64,000 bases of DNA from NCBI GenBank assembly GCA_019096065.1, contig JAGUCH010000001.1:13268001-13332000 (forward strand), written 5' to 3'. Position 1 is the first letter of the stretch. Each line of letters opens with the position of its first letter. A program made the position numbers and the translations under genes. Positions 52,871-64,000 of this stretch are shown here, in pieces. Under the pieces are notes generated by a model. That model was not told the DNA's origin, ran no database searches, and saw only the letters and a program-made list of their open reading frames with translations. This DNA is from Paracyclopina nana. Its lineage: Eukaryota; Arthropoda; Copepoda; Cyclopoida; Cyclopettidae.

Positions 52871-55800
52871 TCAGCGTGGCGATGGCTGATGGATGTCGAT
52901 TTTGAGTGCTTTCGCCAGCCGATCCCTCAATTTCACATAATCCTCCCTGCTGTTGTAAATATTGGCTGAAAAACGGATCCACGTTCTTCCATTAAAAAAT
53001 GTCAGGGCTGTGACAATTTTGAACTCCTCAACAAGCGTTACCATGAGCTCTTCAATGCCAAGAAAAGTCTCCTCTGGCAGCAGCTGGGTTGACGGCATCT
53101 CTAAAGTGGGGCATTAAGCAGAAATTTAAAAAGCCTTGGCAATACACCGCTATCAAAGCTGAAAAAATTGTCAATTTTGGCTTCAGCCCATTCATAGGCC
53201 AGCATGAAAAGTTCAAACCTAGCTACGCGCTGGAAGAGATAGATCAAGAGGCAGTAGCTTTCCAAATCTATCTTTCTGCTTTGTTGAGCATCGAGGAGGG
53301 TTTTTTGAAGCTAGCCCTTTTTTGGCTTATCTGATGTAGCATGGTGCGTTACAGAGCTCAGATGAAGGAGGTCGTGGGGAAAAGTAGAGTAGCATATCTG
53401 GGGATCTGCGGCCCTTACTTATGACTCTCATATATGGAGCTCTGAGTGACTCATCAATGGGAGCTGGCTCCACTTGAAAGGACTGGGTAAATAGGTTCTC
53501 AGCGAAATCCAGGAGCTCTTTGGCATGATTGGCAATGGCTGGCTGGCCGCCGATGGATTGATAAAAGTCCAAAGCCTCCTCAACGCAAAGGTAACGTGTC
53601 AAGTCTCCAGTTCCCTAGATGACAAATTGGACACTTTTCAGATAGATGTGCATACATACGCGCAGTATACGCGATATGCTTTTCACAGGGAGGGAAAAAT
53701 GAACCTCAAGAGGCCAAAGGGGCATAGAGCCAAGAAGAGACACTGTATTGAATTTCGATACAATGTTAGCCACTCTACATAGTAGAGTAGTTTTACTGCC
53801 AAAGAACAATGCCATCATTGCCACCTGCATATCGAAAAAAGTGTCTTTACCGAGCAAAAAAGCAATTGACAACTGCGCGCTGCTCAAATATCTGCAGCTG
53901 AGGAGACGAAAATGGTAAAGTATCCCTTTGAAGCTGTTGATGCCACTTGCATGCACGTGCAAGCCATTCTTTTTAACTTATACATTGTATTCCTGACGGT
54001 AACCACTTGCAAAACTATTCACACAGCTCAATACCGCGCAGAATAGAATGTATACCTGTTGGAAGAATTCTGCCTGAAAGCCCTTGTTGTAATTGTGAGA
54101 TTTCACCAGAGGCTTCACCCAACTTTGATGCCTTGGGTCTACCCACAAAATGGCGGCTCCCTTTGTGGCATAAGTCCATTTGTGCAAAGTTCCGGTGTAA
54201 AAGTCTGCCCCCAGGTCATCCAAGCTCAGCTCCGGAACTTGGCCGGGTGCATGGGCGCCATCAATCAAAATTAAAATTTGGAAAGGCTTCAAGGCGTCTA
54301 TAATCTTCTTTACCGGGAACAAAATGGCGGAAGCGCTCGAGATGTGATCGATAATGGCCAATTTGATGTTCGGAACTGTTTCGCAGGCCCTCACAAAGAG
54401 CTATGTGTGTGCATAAAAAGTTTTAGTCAGATCTGAACTCTTCATGTTGAAAAAGTAATCTTCCGAAGAGGTGGTAAGATATTTTAAAAAAGAATGAGCC
54501 TCAAAATTGTTTGACTAATAGCTCATAACAAGCAAGTTTTGGGTGGGTGCGCAATCGCAAAAGAGAGCTCCTTATTGAGCGGAGCTATTAATAAAACAAG
54601 GCACTCACGTCAACTAGTTGATTCTCAGAAGTTAGCTGCAGGGGAATCTCAATCTGATGGACTTGAGCCCGCTTCCTAGAGCTCGAGAATTCCACGGCCA
54701 ACTTGATCGCATTGTAGGTGTGTGTTGTTGTCAAAATGACGTCATCCTGGGTGAATTCCATGCTTGCCAGGACGGAATTTATGGCCGTGGTTGGGTTTGG
54801 AACAAACACCAGATTTTTTGGGTGACTGCCTACGAACTCTGCCGCCCTTTTCAAATTGGCTTCATATTTGAAGATTGCCTTTTTCTTGAACCATTCTTCA
54901 GGGAATGCCTCGCATTCTGCTAGCAAGTCAAATCTGGGAAGAAGATAAAGTTGGAGGTGAAGAGGCCGTTTTCTTATCTAGTTTATAAAGTATTTGCTTT
55001 TTCCTAGCTCCAGATGCTGACTTTTGACCCAGTTCGGAGTAGTGGTGGGAGTTGATATTTAGACAGCCTTCTTGCTTGAATAAGCAGCTTCGAGCTACTT
55101 TCCTCCGCTCAGATTTTAAGCTGTTTTTTGCGTAGGAAAAAGAGAGCGAGATTGGAGGAGTACGAGATCAAATTGTTTTCATTGCTATAATGAAAGAGAA
55201 ATGTACACACATCAGGTGCTGGTTTTCCCAGTGGTGTCAATGATCAACAAGATTTGCTTTGAATGAAAACACACTACCTTTCCCCCTTGAAGCAGTCAAG
55301 CGTCAAAACTATGCCCACCCTTCCATGTTGCTCAATTAAGGCATTCCTGATTGCATGCTTTGTCTTTCTCCTCTTTCCGAGAAAACCTCTCTTTTTTCCT
55401 GCTTCTGAAGAGGTTGCAATTATCAAATAAGTCTGAAATATTGGGTATCTATAGTTCAACTTTCCTCTTGCTGCTTTTTTCGAGCACCAGATGTTGTAGC
55501 ATAATTTGCTTAAAGCCCATGAAGGCTTTCACGTTGCAAATAAAGCCTATGATGATGAGGAAATGGTTGAAAGTTTGGAAAGAGGAGGAGGAGGAGGAGA
55601 GGAGAAGGAGGAAGCTACTACTCTATGCTGATACTTTCTTGCTCAGGCAGGAATTTCTGACAACATTCCAAATTCTTAATTGCATTCCATCTCATCCATT
55701 TAATTGAAAACATATAGATGCATGTCACTAAAAAATAACCTCTTTCACTTTGCGTCTTATCAGTCCCGATGGCATATAGTAGCTTCTCTAACTCTCTCTC

Positions 55801-56197
55801 TCTCTCTCTTTATTTCTTTCAGCTTGTCTGGAGAGGCTTTTTGAATAATTAATTTTTGTTCATTAAATTCAGAGATGGAAGGAGCCATCACAAGTAACCC
55901 TTCGCGGTTGAGTTGGCATTTTTGTTGGAGTCTTGACAACTAAGAGAAGGGGCTGCGTGTACTTGCATTTCCTCATAAACAAGACATTCAACAGCAAAAA
56001 AGTTTGAAGACGCGACGTGTGAAAACTTTTGAGCCAAGGGAAGAATTTTCACTAAGTTTACTTAGCAGTCTAGAAAACAAAACTCACCTTTTTTGTAGGA
56101 CTCTCTTGGGAACAGCACCGTAAGAGCCATGGTTGCAAAATACTATGTTATTGCTCACATCAAGTGCAAACTCCTTTTTCATCTCCTCGCCAAACAT
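52871..56197 (-). CDS. Class V PLP-dependent enzyme (isopenicillin-N-epimerase-like)
   Basis: Five exons: 56197-56088, 54933-54609, 54400-54056, 53614-53419, 53100-52871; 401 residues, the usual family length. Family: fold-type I PLP enzymes related to cysteine desulfurases and annotated as isopenicillin N epimerase-like in many invertebrates. Seen: FCNHGSYGAVPKRVL at the start; EAFPEEWF; NPTTAINSVLASM (phosphate-binding turn); TTTHTYNAIK; DHISSASAILFPVK; the PLP Asp in LIDGAHAPGQ; ADFYTGTLHKWTYATKG with the Schiff-base Lys; FFQQGTGDLTRYL; and TWIRFSANIYNSREDYVKL at the end. The ATG at 56197 is the first in the exon, but an acceptor lies just upstream, so an additional 5' exon is possible. 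Intron 1 is 1154 nt and holds a CT repeat. The true substrate in animals is unknown to me. Confidence 0.88.
55788..55810. repeat. (CT)n microsatellite
   Basis: About ten CT dinucleotides inside intron 1 of the PLP enzyme gene. A purine-rich GGA run (about 55585-55615) lies nearby. Confidence 0.8.
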
Positions 56198-56251
56198 TTT
56201 TTCGCTGGTGCTGAAAAAAGAAAAATTACTACACTATCAGGTAAGCTACTA

Positions 56252-56403
56252 GCCCGGTTCCAACAAGGAAAATCAGCATAGTCAGGAGACGTAACTTGAC
56301 TTTTTAGCATAGTCAGGTCACAGCTAGCTCGCGCGCTCAGCTCAACCTGACTTAACTGGTTTACCGTACTATACTATGCTGATATCCCGTGTTGGAACCG
56401 GGC
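56252..56403. mobile_element. TA-flanked MITE with 31-bp inverted ends
   Basis: 152 bp bounded by TA on both sides. Left end GCCCGGTTCCAACA, then a GG-containing spacer and ATCAGCATAGT. The right end is its complement: ACTATGCTGAT, spacer, TGTTGGAACCGGGC. The first 14 bp match perfectly and the first 31 bp have about three mismatches. A TA target duplication suggests Tc1/mariner-type mobilisation. It sits 55 bp upstream of the PLP enzyme start codon, in its promoter or first intron. Confidence 0.85.
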
Positions 56404-59400
56404 TACTATCTTTTGCCGTACGTGCGGCTTTCATGACCTTTGATGCAATCATGAGGTTTCAATTAATTCACCCACGTTTGAAGTCCTCTGACTTCCCCAC
56501 AATGCTCTAAAGGCTTCGTCAAGGGTTCCATTTGTGTTTTCAAAAGGCAAAATGGAACCTTTTTACCATATTTCTTGTAATTCAGCTCTGTAGAAACTCC
56601 CCAAAAAAGCGTTTGGCTAGTGATACTTGATACAATAGGAGCCTAAAGTAATTAGTTTGTTGACCTTGAAAGGCCACCATAACTAGATTTAGTGGGATCA
56701 AAACAAATTCGGTTTATTCAATTACTAGATGGTTCGTTTGGAGTTGGATGTTAAATCCGACGTTGCATTGCTAGTTAAAAATTGAATTTTTGTGATGCTG
56801 TATACCATCAACAATGTGAAAGGCAATTAAAGTAGAGGAAAGGAATTTGATTTGTGAAAGGCAAATCTTTCGTAAAAGGGGGAACAGAACTAATCAGCTG
56901 AGGAGGGTCTTTGCTGACTCGACAAAAGAAAATTTTGTAGTAGGTATGTGTGTAGAGAAGAAAAGTGACGACAAGAAAAAGTTGAACCTCACCTCCAATT
57001 GTGACTGGATCAAGTAAAGCCCTCATATCTCAGAGTTGTCTCTGCCGATATGAAAACTCGTTTGACGAGAAAAAGTAATCTTGCGGCAATTGTCACGTAC
57101 TCATGTTTTTTTTCTTATGCATCACTCCACTAACAAGCTAGATGAATAGCCCTCATCTAGTACCAGAAGTAGCATTGCTGTAGCAGCTGCAGCTCAATTG
57201 GGGAAATTGGAGGCATTTTGCCATCTTTTCTATGAAGGCCTAGATCATCTATGCGCGTACAGTTCCTTGTAATGAGAGACAAATCCAGGCCCTTGGGTGA
57301 TGTGATGCATTAGTGCCACGATAAAGCTGCACGGAGAAAAGCAGTCTCTCTTTTTGCTGCTGATTTGAAAGATGTGCTGCCATTGACTGAGAACCTGGGG
57401 AAGCTTTTAAGCTCAAAAGTTGCTGGAAGACATGAAATGTCCTTATATACTCAACTTTGCTAATCCTCCTGTATCTCCAGCTCTTAAGAAAAGTCTTGAC
57501 ATCCGATTCCAAGTTTCCTGAAGCTCTATTCATCAGATTATTTTCTACCATACACATCTATTCACAAGCATTTTATTTCTATTACCAATATATTGAAATA
57601 ACAGGGCAAAGCCCACCTGAGTTTCGAGGCAGGCTGCTGAGTCGAAATCATTTGCAAGTTGTCATCAGAAAAGATGCAATTCGTAATTGCTTGTGTTCCC
57701 TGGAGACGAAAGCAGCAGCAGCAGCTGTTGCGAATCCAGATCTTCTTTGAGGAGAGAGTAAATGTTGACACAAGTGAAGGTGAAACCATCTAAGTGATCT
57801 ACTTTCACGATATTTGATCAGAAGCTAGAGCTGTAATGGGAGAATCAGAGCTTTTCTTTTAACGCAGCAGCTCGTAACCTGCTAAAATCAATACCCAAGA
57901 TGCAAAGAGAGATTGACCTACATACTTTGATGCGTTAGGGTCGGATTGTCTGGTTGAATCTGCCAAATAATTAGAACTACAGAGCAATCGCATTTTGCGC
58001 ATGTTTTATTTCGCAACTTGTTGTGAGAATTCGCTGGAAAATGTTGTGCTCCAAAATTGCTTATCTCTCTGCTCAATTGTCAATTTGTGAATTACATCTA
58101 GTGCATGACTCGGTCGGCCTCATCTTAGCCATGTATTGTTTGTTGCTGTACTTTGTATCACATTGGATTTCACGAACTGGGTTCAAAGCTTGTCGTAATT
58201 CAATGCTTTTTCATAAAGGTAAGCTAAATGAATATCTGCTTAGAAAAAATGACACCAACTACGCCATCTAGTGGTGGACAATTAAGATAGGCAGTCATGC
58301 TCTCTGCTGCAAAAACTAGAAGACAAAATATTCCACAACGCTAGCTGCAGATAGAATACGCCGCACTCGTCCACCTAAAAAGTGTAGTAGTCATCTTGAA
58401 TTTCGCCGCATATGCATGACGAGGGTCATCTCGTACTCAGTTGTGCACAAAAATCCCGCGAGCTAGCAGCCAACTTTTTGAGGGTGAGTTAAACTTCAAT
58501 TTGGGAGTGATAACAAAAAGTTGTCGCGCGCCATGATTAGCTGGTTACCTCAGCAGCTCCCAGGGCTCAGCGACGAAGCCTTTGAAGCAGAAGCTCTTTC
58601 TACTGCTTTCTAGCAAGTCCCTTGGGTAATTAAAAAAGTGTGCTAAATCTTTCCAACAGACGAGTTCTTGAAATTGCTGCTTCTCTTGATATTGTTATGC
58701 ATGGCAAAAATAACCATATTTTGCGCAGGAGTTCAATAATCCAAAATGAGTCAGGTATTTTAGGTTCAGGCCAAATTGGAATTGTTCGATATTTAGAAGA
58801 TAACATTGATAATGACATATGATTGTTATGAGTCGAGTGTTTATTTGTGTCATAGATTACATCAGTGAGCGTGTTTCTGCAATTCTGCAACAGCATATGC
58901 CTCGCGAAAACTGGGAACTTGGAGAAGTGGTGGTAGATGGTAGAGAAAGCAAAAAGTTCCAGCCAACTTTTGCCAAAGCTGCCAAAAAAGTCACCCAAAG
59001 TTGGAAGTGTAAGCCAAAGATATCGTCCTAAGAATTTTTGCTGAAACCACACATGTTGTAGCAGCAAATTGGAGACCTAAAAACAACATAACAGCTATTC
59101 GAATGCTTTCCCCAAATGCATCATTTGCAGCCACTCCATGATTTCCCTCAAAAAAAGGGCCACAAGCTTTCAGCTGACTCAACATTACAAAGAAAGTAGC
59201 CCCTTTTTTAAAACATTCACAGCTCATGTGCACTCTAATAAATCACAATTTGCTTGTATTAGCTAAAACCACGCAGGCAAATGCTGCAGGCGGATGCTGC
59301 TAAATATTTCACGTTGTCTAGCTACACAGTTGTAATTTGAAACTAAAATGTGGGTTAGATGATTAATTATTTTTTATCACATCAGAGATTTCTTGAAGAA

Positions 59401-62030
59401 TTTGGCCTAGGCTGCCACAAAAGGAAGTTGTAAAAGTGTCACAGCTACGAGAGCCGAAAGGAAAAGTGAAAGCTGAAGAAGCTTTCTCTTCTCTGCTACG
59501 TGCAGCTTTAAAACAGCATCAACAACTGAGACTTGGCTGCGAGGGTCCAAGCTTTTGGGGGGAAGTGTATTTTTCCCAGGTAAATCATATTATAATAATA
59601 ATCTGTTGCTCCTCCTCTAGCAACTGCAGTTGTTGCACGCCCAGTTAGTTTTCCCCCTTACCTTTCCCTTTTTTGGTAACATTCAGCTGCGAGTGGAGAG
59701 CACTGCTGATGCTTCGTCTGCTGTTGCTGCTTCAGCTGGGTCGAGTTACGCGCTTACACTTTATCATTTGACAAGTAAAGCATGAAGATGCGAACAGAGC
59801 TTTCTAGGGCAAATTAAGTGAGGCTCAATTACCTTGGTTGCTGCGCAGCAATGCTGCTGCTGAGCACACATCTAGAAAGCACTTCAATTTCAATACTTCC
59901 AAAGAGAGGCTGCTGCTGCAGGGAAATGTTCTGATGCTTGCTGCTCTACTGTGAATACAGCAGCAACCAGCTCAAAACGTACGCCAAATTTATTTTACCA
60001 TTGTATTTAATCCATTTTCAGTTTCCGTCAAGCTTCACTTGAGTAAACAGACTATAATCAAAATCTTTTGATTCTTCCATTGACGGAGGCTGCGAAATTA
60101 AACCCGTATTTTTTATGAGAAGAAAAAGCCACTCTTTTGAAAATATAAGTTGGCATAAGAGAATGAGCCTAGTATACTAGTACTTGAATATGGTAGATAC
60201 TTATAGCAAAAATAGAATGCTTGAGATTTTCAGTTTGGAAAAACGAAAGTTGCATCGGTCGCAGAAGAAAATGCTCGTGTGCAAATTTTTCTCAAGTATG
60301 CGTCGCGAGTTAACCAAATTAATGTACTACTTCTTTCTAGCTAAAGAGCCTTTCAGGCTTCTTTATCTAGATAGCAGCCATGCCATGGATTTGAGCATAT
60401 AGCTCAAATGGAAGCAATTCGTCTTTTTGAGTCTGACAAGCGGAAAGCCAGTAAAAAGTCGAATATTTGATTGCTTTTTCGCCATTCCAATTTCTTGGAT
60501 TTGACAACGCCAATTGTGTTTTTTCAATGCATCAGCTTCAATTTTCATCAAGGTACATTTGAATAAAGAAAGCGCCTAGCACGCAGGTGCTTTTGATGGC
60601 TTTTGAATTTTATTCTCCCCCATCAGCAGAAGTGGATGCTTTTCTTCTCAGTCGCAGTTTGCTGAAAATCTGGTCCAGTATACTCATGGGGCCATGAGAG
60701 AGTCAATTTGAAAAAAGGGAAGACCATAGTTAGCTACAACAGTGGTAGGAAGGGACAAAATCCCAAAAAAGCTTGAGTGCTTTTCCCAGGCCCCTCTTCG
60801 CACTCTTGGGATTGAAAAATCTGTATCCTAAAAACTAGCCGGCAGCAGTTGCCTGGGCTGCTTGCATATAGTATATTTATAGTGTATTGGGGCAGGCATA
60901 GTAATTTATTTTTTGCTCTCTTTATAACTCTTGGTATATTACGAAAGTGTGTGTATAGATGTGCAACATCTGTGAGCCAACTTTCAATAGCAGCCAGAAG
61001 CGATCGAAGTACGCGTGGCAGTTGGAAGCCCAATGCGAATAAAGCATAGAAACTGATAGAGAAAATAGCTCCATATGATCAAGATTGCAGTCTATCGACT
61101 GAAACTGAGTTGCAAGCCGTAAGATGGCGATGGACATCATTTCTGCAAAAAATGTACCTACAGCGCCATCTGTTACAAGTTTCGAACCTTAGAAGCATAT
61201 GTTTACGAGTACGAGAGTAAGGAAGAATGACACACGTTGTTCGCTAATCTAATGTATTTTTGGCAGGTACATTTTTTTTCGATGACTCAATAAGATGATG
61301 CAATAGAAAATACCACTGAAATTGCAGCAAAGATTTTGCCACCTTGTCCAAACTAAGCGATATTGTTCCCAAATATATTGGCTGTAAATTGAAGCAAACT
61401 GATTTTTTTTTCATTTTTGTGCTCGATCGTGCAGCTAGAAATAGTTTGGGCTAATATCAACCTTAGCATCTGATCCGGCTCCCTGTTTCAAGCACTTAAA
61501 ATCGTTAAAATTTCTGCATTTTTTCAATGAAAATGTTTCTGGCGATGCTGTATTGATGAAATCACTAGGAAATCACCGTAATCTTGATGGATCAACTAGC
61601 ATTAAACAATAGACAAATGAGCTAGTCCATTGATGCGATAAACTCTCTTTAAAAATAGATAACTACATCTCATGCAGTCTTGGTAAAACGTGAGACAGCT
61701 TAGAGTGACGTAGTATCTAAGCCAAAAATGTGAATACTTCACTCCAGCGACGTTCGAATACAGTTTGCGCTAAAGCACTTATTAGATGGACAGAGTAATA
61801 GGACAACTTTTGCAGTAAACGAGAGAAGCAACTCATCATTTGGCTGTGTTTGCTATATTTTCACCCGTCGGTGAGCAGTAGCAAAACTTACTCCATTAAT
61901 TTGGCACATTTTTTACATTATTGGGGCCGACGAGCAAATGGGAAAAAGTGCTTACTAAGCTACTTTCAGGATGTCTACAGGAAGCCGATGAGAAAAGCCT
62001 GAGGGAAGGAGAAATTAGCAGCTTTCAATC
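56404..62030. other. Long non-coding stretch
   Basis: About 5.6 kb without a recognised gene. Short frames on both strands near 58.6-59.0 kb overlap head to head and have no hallmarks. The distal end presumably carries the transporter promoter. Confidence 0.4.
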
Positions 62031-63030
62031 ATGGAGGATTCCAAAGTGTCAGATGTGCCAAACGTGCCTTCAGAATCGCTCACTGGCGACGTCCAGCTAG
62101 AAAAGGAGTATATTACCTACAAAGTCAGATGGGTCACTTTGTTCCTCTTTGTGATGTATTCCACCTCCAATGCTTTCCAATGGACCCAACTGGTGATAAT
62201 TAGCAACATTTTGGAAAACTACTACCAAGTGTCAACTTTGGCTGTCTCGTGGACATCCATGATTTACATGGTGACCTACATTCCACTCATCTTCCCAGCC
62301 TCGTGGTTCCTCCAGAAAAAGGTATGTAGAGTGAATTAATGCGTATTTGGGGTCAAAGGATCCCCAATAGATAAACAAGCTCGCGCCTTGCTTAACCCGC
62401 GGTCTCTTTAGGGCCTTCGGCTTTCTGTCTTACTCGGCTCCCTCGGGACTTGTCTTGGATCCTGGATCAAAGTTTTCGCCACTGGAAGAGCTCATTTTCT
62501 TTGGCTGTTTGTTGGACAAACAGTGGTGGCTATTTCGCAAATTTTCGTCTTGGGCATTCCTCCTCAGTTGGCAGCGACTTGGTTCCCTTCCAGCCAAGTT
62601 TCATCAGCTTGCGCCATCGGCGTTTTTGGTAATCAGGTACGATATTTTCTAGCAGTTGTAACCTCGATATACCAGTACTATAGTATTGAAAAAACCGACA
62701 AACTCAATTCCGCGCCATATCAAATCACGCCCACTTTTATCGTCCTCAGTAGCAGTCTTTTAGATAGGGGGATATCTTTCTATCTCGAGGGTTTTTTCAA
62801 AGCTGGCATACTTTTGTGTTGGAGCGACGATTGTTTCAAATAAGCCTTATAATTCTGTCTCGCTCATGTCTTTTCTCAGTTAGGTGTGGCGTTGGGCTTT
62901 GTCATTCCTGTGAGCGTGGTGGCGAATCAAAAGCTGGAAGAAAACATGCATCTCATCGGCGAAGATTTGTTCGGGATGTTCTTGGGAGTGGCCATCATCA
63001 CCAGTGTGCTCCTGGTTGTCATAGTTTTGG
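62031..63030 (+). CDS. FLVCR/SLC49-type MFS transporter, 5' part
   Basis: Three exons: 62031-62321, 62412-62636, 62880-63030, giving 222 residues and stopping at a splice donor in phase 1. Family role: FLVCR proteins move choline, ethanolamine or heme across plasma or mitochondrial membranes. Seen: a cytosolic N-terminus; VRWVTLFLFVMYSTSNAFQWTQ (TM1); VSWTSMIYMVTYIPLIFPASW (TM2); LRLSVLLGSLGTCLGSWIK (TM3); FLWLFVGQTVVAISQIFVLGIPPQLAATWFP (TM4 and loop); ACAIGVFGNQLGVALGFVIPVSV (TM5); MFLGVAIITSVLLVVIVLG (TM6). The NQLGVALGF motif is characteristic. The remaining six helices should follow; I found no convincing next exon before the window end, so either the intron exceeds 970 nt or the gene is cut by the edge. 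Confidence 0.85.
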
Positions 63031-64000
63031 GTAAGAAAATGGTGGTCACCATTCTAGCTTATGGCCAGAGCATTAAGGTTGGGAAAAAGTGTCACATTGG
63101 TCTAGATTAACTGTCACTGAGGTTGACAGCCTTAGGATATGATTGGTCGTGTGCGTTAAGGAGCTGCGATTGGGGATAGACCGATAAAATCTGCGCAACA
63201 CAACTACATTTGCTGACATTATTATTTTGAAAGTCAAGTGTGTCCATTTGCACTACATTTTATTGAACGTGTTTGACCCATCTTGACGTATCGGTTGATG
63301 GCTACGGCAGCGGAGACAGAATGACCAATTCTCAACTAATAGCTTTCCTTTTAAAACTGCATGTTTCGGAGTAGCTGCTGTGAATGACAACCTTCCAATT
63401 TGCTTAGCTGAGCTAAGACGGAGAAAATTGCTAACAACTCATTTTCACAACTTCTCGAGAGAGCGAGAGAGAAAACAACAACAAAAAGCAGCATTACTTT
63501 TACCACCTTTTTTGCACTGATCTTGTCCAAGTTTGCTTGGTGGTGAAGTAGAGAAAGCACATTCTACAGCAGCTTTGAAGAAGGCGACGGGGAAAAACCA
63601 TGTCGCACTACATACGAGTGGAAATTAAGAAGCTAGCCAGTTGCTAGCGTGGTCAGGAAGCTTTTTACAAATACTGTACAGCTATGGTATATGTGACATT
63701 CTTCCCAACAAAAGAAGCGGCAGTGGACTCGCGCGTTGCTTTTGTGAGTCACTATACACCTAAGTATAACAAGACAGGCTTAGGACCACCTCGACACCGC
63801 TCAGCATGATCCTACTTTCTTTGGCCTCTGAGGTCAATCAATATACTGCTGCTACAGCCTCCCCAGTCCCACCCATTGAATGGGCCATGCGGACTTTAGC
63901 AGCAAATTCTCTCAAATCCTCGCTCACTCGTCTGCCGGCAATTTTTGTCAAACAGAATTGGTCTCCTGAGATTGAGTGGCCAATAAAAGTAAATAGGAGC
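63031..64000. other. Probable intron of the FLVCR-type gene
   Basis: No exon matching the second half of an MFS transporter is visible. An open frame in the last 200 bases starts after a possible acceptor (GGCTTAG at about 63778) but does not resemble the family. Confidence 0.35.

Noticed and set aside
58630-59067. 145-codon minus-strand frame and overlapping plus-strand frames
   Set aside because: The frames overlap in opposite sense, neither resembles a known family, and no flanking exons were found.
63778-64000. Open frame at the window end as the next FLVCR exon
   Set aside because: The residues after the possible acceptor do not match the loop and TM7 expected for this family, and the minus strand is about as open.

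Overview
The window looks like nuclear DNA of an arthropod, most likely a crustacean or other pancrustacean. The reasons are animal-type split genes with many short introns (mostly 45-70 nt), canonical GT-AG sites, AATAAA poly(A) signals, and metazoan families such as junctophilin, a PPP1R16/MYPT3-type phosphatase targeting subunit, SLC22, FLVCR/SLC49 and a GPI-type alkaline phosphatase. The species cannot be fixed from the sequence. I see no bacterial operons, rRNA, CRISPR arrays or virus-like elements.

Layout. 0.2-2.8 kb (+): PP1 targeting subunit with ankyrin repeats and a CaaX end. 3.1-7.7 kb (-): junctophilin, tail to tail with the first gene. 7.7-12.7 kb: non-coding, holding a 1-kb Mutator-like miniature element with about 195-bp inverted ends and a 10-bp target duplication. 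12.7-14.6 kb (+): membrane-anchored, cysteine-rich extracellular protein. 16.0-18.1 kb (-): alkaline phosphatase with three apparent frameshifts. 18.7-20.0 kb: nested palindromes. 20.0-21.3 kb (+): divergent seven-helix receptor. 24.0-27.5 kb (+): very long Pro/His-rich secreted protein. 28.8-31.5 kb (+): SLC22 transporter. 33.3-34.6 kb (+): membrane-anchored EF-hand protein. About 38.6-46.6 kb: a large DNA transposon with two divergent genes, a Tnp2/Transposase_21-like transposase (-) and a nine-exon companion protein (+). 47-52.8 kb: non-coding, with a tRNA-like sequence and a 62-bp minisatellite. 52.9-56.2 kb (-): class V PLP enzyme (isopenicillin-N-epimerase-like) with a TA-flanked MITE just upstream. 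57-62 kb: no gene recognised. 62.0-63.0 kb (+): first three exons of an FLVCR-type transporter whose remaining exons I could not place.

The most unusual part is the 38.6-46.6 kb element. A short motif (core AATCACGGT, or its complement ACCGTGATT) occurs in the shared promoter between its two genes, beyond both gene ends, and inside the short introns of both genes. Two introns share an identical 19-bp block although intron sequence elsewhere is free to drift. The introns therefore seem to carry binding sites or to share an origin. The two proteins probably act together in transposition: the minus-strand product has transposase hallmarks, and the plus-strand product has charged and basic tracts, a helical segment and a weakly BEN-like region.

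The host genes are ordinary housekeeping or surface-protein genes and form no pathway. Coding coordinates below are first to last coding base; exon limits come from splice sites and frame continuity that I checked by hand.
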